From Dehalococcoidia bacterium (GTDB lineage: Bacteria; Chloroflexota; Dehalococcoidia; SAR202; UBA11138), in contig JAAXHZ010000162.1 of NCBI GenBank assembly GCA_012270625.1, positions 1-9,638 of the forward strand: 9,638 bases of DNA. The letters are read 5' to 3'. Below are positions 6,132 through 9,638 of this stretch, in pieces. Positions within the stretch are counted from its first letter, which is position 1; each line of letters starts with the position of its first letter. Position numbers and translations under genes: made by a program. The notes below the pieces were generated by a model. It saw only the letters and a program-made list of their open reading frames with translations, did no database searches and was not told the DNA's origin.

Positions 6132-6743
6132 GTGTTGTTGACGATAGCGGCCGAGAACGTCCTGAGTGAAGCGGTTGCCCGCAGGCTGGCATCAGATTAC
6201 CTGCCCAAAGCGAACATCAAAGAGCCCGCTTTAGGTCTGGCAGGCAAGGATAATCTGCGTCGTCGCATCCGATCCTGTAATGCTATCGCCCAACACATTG
6301 GGCCGGTTCTTATTGTTGCCGACTCAGATCGGCCTGAGCCATGTCCGCCCGCGCTGGTACTGAGCTGGCTTCGCGGTTTCCAGGCCTCTCCGAGGCTTCT
6401 GCTGCGGTTTGCTGTGCTGGAAGTAGAGGCTTGGATATTGGCTGACAGGGTAGGTTGCGCACGATGGTTGAGAGTGTCGGAGTCAATTATGCCGCGCGAC
6501 CCGGAACAGGAGACAGACCCAAAACGTCGCATAGTTCAACTAGCCAACCGGAGCCGGAGTCGCGAATTGCGTGCGGCAATAGTTCCGCAAGGAGGATATG
6601 GCACCAACAGAGTAGGCCCGGACTACAACGCTGAAGTTGGTCGATTCGTCGTCGGCGAATGGAATCCGGAGGCTGCCCGCCTCCGTGCACCAAGTCTAGA
6701 CCGCACAATCATGCGCCTTGCAGAGCTCGAGCACGGCGTCTAA
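6132..6743 (+). CDS. Small TOPRIM-like (DUF4276-like) partner of the ATPase, candidate effector nuclease
   Basis: A 203-residue protein starting at GTG 6132, 12 bases after the ATPase stop; TTG 6135 and 6138 are alternatives and no Shine-Dalgarno is visible. The N-terminal strand 'LLTIAAENVLSEAVARRL' ends in a Glu (E8) placed like the first TOPRIM acid. 'GPVLIVADSDRPE' (57-69) gives the DxD pair D64/D66, and 'LEVEAWILADR' (96-106) adds E97, E99 and D105. K131 follows in 'TDPKRRIV', and 'GPDYN' (162-166) is near the end. These features suggest a metal-dependent TOPRIM-like nuclease domain. In split OLD-type and PARIS-type systems, a TOPRIM-like effector of similar size is encoded beside an AAA ATPase. 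The exact family is assigned by eye, so nuclease activity is inferred. It converges with the next gene, with an 11-base gap. Confidence 0.72.
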   Translation: MLLTIAAENVLSEAVARRLASDYLPKANIKEPALGLAGKDNLRRRIRSCNAIAQHIGPVLIVADSDRPEPCPPALVLSWLRGFQASPRLLLRFAVLEVEAWILADRVGCARWLRVSESIMPRDPEQETDPKRRIVQLANRSRSRELRAAIVPQGGYGTNRVGPDYNAEVGRFVVGEWNPEAARLRAPSLDRTIMRLAELEHGV

Positions 6744-6754
6744 CCTGCGCTGTG

Positions 6755-7576
6755 TCAGTTCATCCTGATGCCGCCGTCTACGTTGATCGCCTGGCCGGTG
6801 ATGTTCTTTGCGTCGTCGGAGGCGAGGAACGCGGCGAGCTTGCCGATGTCCTCCGGGGTCTGCTCGCGCTTCATGGGCATCGTCTGATCGACGACGATCT
6901 CGAACAGCTCGCGTCCTAGCATTCCCTGTACGTCGGTGTGCGTCTGAGTCGAGCCGAGCCGAGACCGTCGCTGGGCTATCGCCTCCCACATGGGCGTCCA
7001 CAGCAGCCCAGGGCATATCGCGTTGACGGTTATCCTGTGACTGGCAAGCTGGAGCGCGCTGGACTGCGTCCAGCTAATGGCCGCGGCCTTGGAGGTGGAG
7101 TAGTGCGGGATGTCGGGGCTGCCCTGCCTTCCGGCAATGGAGGCGATGTTGATGATTCGCCCGGAGCCGCGTTCGATCATGTGTCCCTGCACGGCCTCTG
7201 TGGCCATCACCATGCCCCGCACGTTTACCTGAAACGTCTCGGTCCAGTCGTCGTCAGACGACGAGTCCCGCTCCCACATGCCACTGGCGCCAATGATTCC
7301 GGCGTTGTTTACCAGGATGTCGATTCGACCAAGCTGATCGAGCGCGCTCGTAACCGCTGCCTCGATGGAAGCTCTGTCGGTCACGTCCATCGCCATTGAC
7401 GCGGCTTTTCCGCCCATCTGCCTGATCTCTTGCGCCACCTCATCGGCGTTGTCCGCGATCAGGTCAGCCACCGCCACATCCGCTCCCTGCTCGGCCAGCG
7501 CGAGGCTGATCCCGCGTCCGATTCCCCTGCCGCCGCCGGTAACCAACGCCGCTTTGCCTGAAAGGTCTCCTAACAT
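6755..7576 (-). CDS. Classical short-chain dehydrogenase/reductase (SDR)
   Basis: A 273-residue NAD(P)-dependent oxidoreductase of the classical SDR type, at normal length. The cofactor motif TGGGRGIG is at residues 13-20. Asp38 at the end of the second strand ('VAVADL') favours NAD over NADP. 'MDVTD' is at 63-67 and NNAG at 90-93. The catalytic set is N118, S146, Y159 and K163 ('YSTSK'), followed by 'PGLLWTPM' and the C-terminal 'ITGQAINVDGG' that closes the fold. An Asp/Ser-rich loop (residues 104-110) is unusual but short. The start is ATG at 7576 with a G-rich Shine-Dalgarno 7 bases upstream (revcomp of 7583-7589). It could oxidise a hydroxyacyl or sugar-type substrate; the sequence does not say which. 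It is on its own transcript unless read from corA through the repeat block. Confidence 0.93.
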   Translation of the reverse strand: MLGDLSGKAALVTGGGRGIGRGISLALAEQGADVAVADLIADNADEVAQEIRQMGGKAASMAMDVTDRASIEAAVTSALDQLGRIDILVNNAGIIGASGMWERDSSSDDDWTETFQVNVRGMVMATEAVQGHMIERGSGRIINIASIAGRQGSPDIPHYSTSKAAAISWTQSSALQLASHRITVNAICPGLLWTPMWEAIAQRRSRLGSTQTHTDVQGMLGRELFEIVVDQTMPMKREQTPEDIGKLAAFLASDDAKNITGQAINVDGGIRMN

Positions 7577-7717
7577 GTTGTCATACCCCCATGTGAACTC
7601 TGTCCTGATTTTGAGCTTTCGACGCGACTGCCGTGTCGATTGCAGACCCGGCCATACTGCCAGAATTGGCGGGAATCCGACACTTTGCTACCGAGGAGCA
7701 AGCCAATCGCATGGATC

Positions 7718-7756
7718 TCACCCTCACCCCAACCCTCTCCCTTGAGGGAGAGGGGG
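7718..7756 (+). repeat. Dispersed repeat with a perfect 10-bp hairpin
   Basis: The motif tcaccctcaccccaaccctct (7718-7738) matches the left edge of the window in reverse complement. It continues into CCCTCTCCCT-TG-AGGGAGAGGG (7733-7754), a perfect 10-bp stem with a 2-base centre. C-rich palindromic units of this kind are dispersed in several environmental bacterial genomes. There is no T-tract, so it is not a clear intrinsic terminator, although the hairpin could protect the 3' end of the corA transcript. Confidence 0.85.
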
Positions 7757-7935
7757 AATCTTGCGCGCAGATGGCGTGTGGATGGCACATCCATCCTGCT
7801 CATAATCTTGTCTCCCTCTAGAGGGGGAATCTTGCGCGCAGATGGCGTGTGGATGGCACATCCATCCTGCTCATAATCTTGTCTCCCTCTAGAGGGGGAA
7901 TCTTGTGCGCAGATGGTGTGGGGATGGCACTCATG
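7752..7935 (+). repeat. 71-bp tandem repeat, about 2.6 units
   Basis: Units begin at 7752, 7823 and 7894 with gggggaatcttg, an exact 71-base period. Units one and two are identical; the third is partial and diverged (gtgcgcagatggtgtgggg). Each full unit contains TGGATG-GCA-CATCCA (first copy 7779-7793) and ends in the palindrome CCCTCTAGAGGG, which spans the unit junctions (7814-7825 and 7885-7896). The identity of the first two copies implies a recent duplication. Confidence 0.92.
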
Positions 7936-7955
7936 TCGGAAACGTCAAACACTAC

Positions 7956-9080
7956 CTAGTCTGATCTCAATCTCCTTGGGTCGAGCCTTCTGGGATCGAT
8001 GATGCCAGGCTCTATCCGCCTTGGATCGAGCTTGCTTACGTAGCCGAGCAGCCGCTCCGGCGCGATGGTGGTGGGTCTGAACCGCACCAGGCGTCTTCTG
8101 CCGACAGAGATCCATCTCCTTGCCCAGAAGACCCACAGCACGCCGGTAATGGCTATCGCCATCACTCCCAAAACGGCGAAGTATCCCCAGCGCAGGCTCA
8201 GCTCAGGGATGTACTCGAAATTCATGCCGTAGATTCCGGCGATCAGGCCCAGCGGCATAAACACGGTCGCAACGACCGCAAGCACCCTCATCAGGTCGTT
8301 CTGCTGGTTCGCGACCAGCGACAGGTACACCGCGAGAGTCGTGTCGGCCCTGTCGCGCAGGTTTTCGTTCTGTCCCTCGATCCTCAGAATGGTGTCATAG
8401 ATGTCCCTGTAGTAGGGCAGAGCGTCGCCGGTAACGTGGGCGAACTCGGCCCGGCTCAGCCTGTTCAGCATATCCCGCTGGGGGGCAATTGCCCTTCGGA
8501 GCTGGAAGCTCGATCTCTTTAGCTCCAGGATAGCCTCCAGCGCGTTGGGGTCGGGCTTCTCGATGACCGAGTCCTCGATTGCGTCAACCCACTCCTCCAG
8601 CCCGTTGATACCTGGGAGCAGGTTCTGGACCAGCGAGTCCAAAAGCATGTACGAGAGGAACGTCGAGCCGCGTCTCAGCGGCAGCCCGTCACGCTCGACC
8701 AGAGCGATCACCGATTCGATATTGTAGAGGAGTCCAGCGTGGACGATGATGACGAAGTTGCGCCCAAGAAAGATCCCCATCTCGGTAGTGGAGAGTATGC
8801 GCGTGTCAACTGTGTAGTCGATTCCGCGAGCCACGATGAAGATGTAGTCGTCGTAGTCGTCCACCTTCGGGATCTGGGCGGCCATGTTCATGCACGAGTC
8901 CACGGCGAGCGGATGCAGGCCGAACACCCGTCGCAGGAACTCACCGTCCTCGACGGTCGGCGCGTTGAAATCGAGTAAGATGCTGCCGTGACCACTTTCC
9001 AGCGCGTCCCGGATCGCGGCTTCGGACAGCCCCTTCTCGACGCTTCCTTCAGGTGTGAGGAAGTAGCTTCTGTAAGGCAC
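7956..9080 (-). CDS. corA: CorA-family Mg2+/Co2+ channel protein
   Basis: A 374-residue member of the CorA 2-TM GxN family, which forms inner-membrane pentamers for Mg2+ or Co2+ entry. The large N-terminal cytoplasmic domain includes 'HPLAVDSC' and 'QIPKVDDYDDYIFIVARG' (69-86). A long helix follows, containing 'LRDRADTTLAVYLSLVANQQNDLMRVLAVVATVFMPL' around 241-277. TM1 ends in the signature G285-M286-N287 ('YGMNFEYIPEL'), and TM2 is about 299-319. GTG 9080 is preferred because GGGAGGAG lies 6 bases before it (9087-9094); GTG 9098 would add six residues ahead of that site. The tail after TM2 is unusually long (about 50 residues) and basic, with repeated DPRR motifs. It lies 46 bases after the ArsC/Spx-like gene, so the two are probably cotranscribed. 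Confidence 0.93.
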   Translation of the reverse strand: MPYRSYFLTPEGSVEKGLSEAAIRDALESGHGSILLDFNAPTVEDGEFLRRVFGLHPLAVDSCMNMAAQIPKVDDYDDYIFIVARGIDYTVDTRILSTTEMGIFLGRNFVIIVHAGLLYNIESVIALVERDGLPLRRGSTFLSYMLLDSLVQNLLPGINGLEEWVDAIEDSVIEKPDPNALEAILELKRSSFQLRRAIAPQRDMLNRLSRAEFAHVTGDALPYYRDIYDTILRIEGQNENLRDRADTTLAVYLSLVANQQNDLMRVLAVVATVFMPLGLIAGIYGMNFEYIPELSLRWGYFAVLGVMAIAITGVLWVFWARRWISVGRRRLVRFRPTTIAPERLLGYVSKLDPRRIEPGIIDPRRLDPRRLRSD

Positions 9081-9100
9081 GGCGCACTCCTCCCACACAG

Positions 9101-9122
9101 GCTTGGCCGAAGGAGGCCAAGC
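9101..9122 (-). other. Intercistronic hairpin between the ArsC/Spx-like gene and corA
   Basis: GCTTGGCC (9101-9108) pairs perfectly with GGCCAAGC (9115-9122) around a 6-base loop. There is no T-run on either side, so it is not a typical terminator. It sits 5 bases after the upstream stop codon and 7 bases before the corA Shine-Dalgarno. It could tune corA expression or mRNA stability. Confidence 0.55.
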
Positions 9123-9126
9123 GGCG

Positions 9127-9474
9127 TCAGCTCACCAGGTCTGCCATCGCCTTCTTGTCAGCGCCAACGATCAGGTCACCGTCACCGGTCTGGATCAGCG
9201 GGCGCCGGATCAGCCTGGGCTCTTCGACCATGAGTTCGAGCAGCCTGTCGTCGCTGAGGGCGTCACGGTCCAGCCCCATCTTGCGAAAAGACGGCGACCT
9301 CCACGAAAAGAAGTCCGAGACGGGTCGGGCGCCTATGACGTCCCGAAGCTCATCTACGGTGAACGGCTCGGCGAAGAAGTCGCGCTCGTCGAATTCGACT
9401 CCACCCTGTGAAAGCTCCGCTTTCACTCTTCGGCAGGTGCTTCAGCGCTTCCAAGTGTAGTACGTGGCGGGCAT
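9127..9474 (-). CDS. ArsC/Spx-family thioredoxin-fold protein, putative selenoprotein with in-frame UGA (Sec11)
   Basis: Reading through a UGA at 9442-9444 gives 115 residues, the normal ArsC/Spx length. The start 'MPATYYTWKR' is followed by U11-S12-T13-C14-R15-R16, so UGA occupies the first Cys of the CxxC redox motif. Downstream family features are intact: 'VEFDERDFF', 'GARPVSDFFSWRSPSFRKMGLD', and the 'PRLIRRPLI' segment with the conserved Arg-Pro, then 'LIVGADKKA'. The chosen ATG 9474 has GAGGTG (9482-9487) 7 bases upstream; ATG 9480 is too close. A SECIS-like hairpin directly follows the UGA. UGA (9127-9129) also ends this gene. The likely role is a thiol/selenol reductase of the arsenate-reductase-like class, probably cotranscribed with corA. 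Substrate is unknown. Alternatives are a pseudogene or a base error, but these would not explain the hairpin. No sel genes are in the window. Confidence 0.85.
9402..9439 (-). promoter_or_regulatory. Putative bacterial SECIS element
   Basis: On the mRNA strand, GUGAAAGC (9419-9426) pairs perfectly with GCUUUCAC (9408-9415) around the loop GGA (9416-9418). The loop begins 24 nt after the UGA, inside the 16-37 nt window described for bacterial SECIS elements, and its first two bases are G, as required. A lower stem, CACC (9436-9439) with GGUG (9402-9405) plus a U-G or U-A pair, lies below an asymmetric internal loop. The structure is entirely within coding sequence, as expected for SelB-dependent Sec insertion in bacteria. 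Confidence 0.8.
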
Positions 9475-9617
9475 GGGCATTCACCTCAAATTAAGGGATT
9501 ACCCGATCAGCTTATCCGCATCTGGACGGGAGTTCCAGAAGTTTTCAGTATTCAGAAGAGGTAGAAGTCAGGAGTGCGAGCTGCCCATTACTCCCTCAGG
9601 TGAGATAAGCAGCCGTG
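9475..9617. other. Upstream region of the ArsC/Spx-like gene
   Basis: Holds the GAGGTG Shine-Dalgarno (9482-9487, minus strand) of the selenoprotein candidate. I see no convincing sigma-70 promoter, RNA gene or further reading frame. The promoter of the operon should lie here. Confidence 0.4.
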
Positions 9618-9638
9618 CTTTTCACCCTCACCCCAGCC
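9618..9638 (+). repeat. Dispersed C-rich repeat, right-edge copy
   Basis: The core cttttcaccctcacccca (9618-9635) is the exact reverse complement of 8-25 and shares its inner part with 7718-7731. It is cut by the window end. Confidence 0.8.

Larger units (their letters stand above)
7577..7955. other. 379-base repeat-bearing noncoding region between corA and the SDR gene
   Basis: No gene is supported. From 7577 to about 7712 it is presumably the SDR upstream region; I see no strong sigma-70 pair on the minus strand. From 7718 onward it is a dispersed hairpin repeat merging into 71-bp tandem units. Frames called across the repeats simply translate the repeat. Confidence 0.7.

Noticed and set aside
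7733..7754. Perfect 10-bp palindrome considered as an intrinsic terminator.
   Set aside because: There is no T-tract on either strand, and the motif is part of a dispersed repeat found elsewhere in the window.
7752..7935. CRISPR array.
   Set aside because: The repeats are contiguous 71-base tandem units without unique spacers, and no cas genes are nearby.
9127..9426. Short minus-strand frame taken as a complete 99-residue protein starting at GTG 9426.
   Set aside because: It lacks the first beta strand and the CxxC redox centre of its family. The in-frame sequence upstream of the UGA supplies both, with a proper Shine-Dalgarno and ATG.
9442..9444. Genome-wide recoding of UGA to explain the in-frame stop.
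   Set aside because: UGA terminates both CoA-transferase genes and the ArsC/Spx-like gene itself, so it must still be a stop in this organism.

Overview
The window looks like chromosomal DNA of a high-GC, environmental, probably uncultivated bacterium. The mix of family III (CaiB/BaiF) CoA-transferases, an SDR oxidoreductase, a CorA channel, a DUF2283-type small protein and dispersed 'tcaccctcacccca' repeats suggests Chloroflexota (Dehalococcoidia/SAR202-like). That placement is inference from gene content; no marker gene is present. Inverted copies of one dispersed repeat sit at both extreme ends, so the window may be a whole metagenomic contig that broke at repeats.

Layout. (1) 1-2262 is an accessory scrap-yard. 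It holds an end repeat, a DNA methyltransferase start that runs out of frame into an HNH-nuclease reading frame, and then a 1.19-kb segment (799-1986) bounded by a perfect 41-bp inverted repeat. That segment carries a short transposase-like N-terminus, a DUF4258-like/DUF2283-like gene pair resembling a toxin-antitoxin module, and a second truncated methyltransferase N-terminus. (2) 2263-4745 (+) is a translationally coupled pair of family III CoA-transferase genes. The first has the catalytic Asp; the second appears to lack it, suggesting a heteromeric enzyme. (3) 4911-6743 (+) is a two-gene cassette, an AAA/ABC-type (OLD/RecF-like) ATPase followed by a small TOPRIM-like protein, with the architecture of an anti-phage defence module. 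(4) 6755-7576 (-) is a classical SDR dehydrogenase, convergent with the cassette. (5) 7577-7955 is noncoding, with a dispersed hairpin repeat running into 71-bp tandem repeats. (6) 7956-9474 (-) is a probable operon of an ArsC/Spx-family thioredoxin-fold protein followed by a CorA-type Mg/Co channel.

The most striking observation is in region 6. The ArsC/Spx-like gene has an in-frame UGA at the first position of its CxxC redox motif (U-S-T-C). Immediately downstream is an 8-bp perfect hairpin with a GGA apical loop starting 24 nt after the UGA, above a second short stem. This is the layout of a bacterial SECIS element, so the gene is probably a selenoprotein. An ordinary gene finder would either truncate it or start it after the UGA. 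UGA is used as a normal stop elsewhere in the window, including at the end of this same gene, so a global code change does not explain it.
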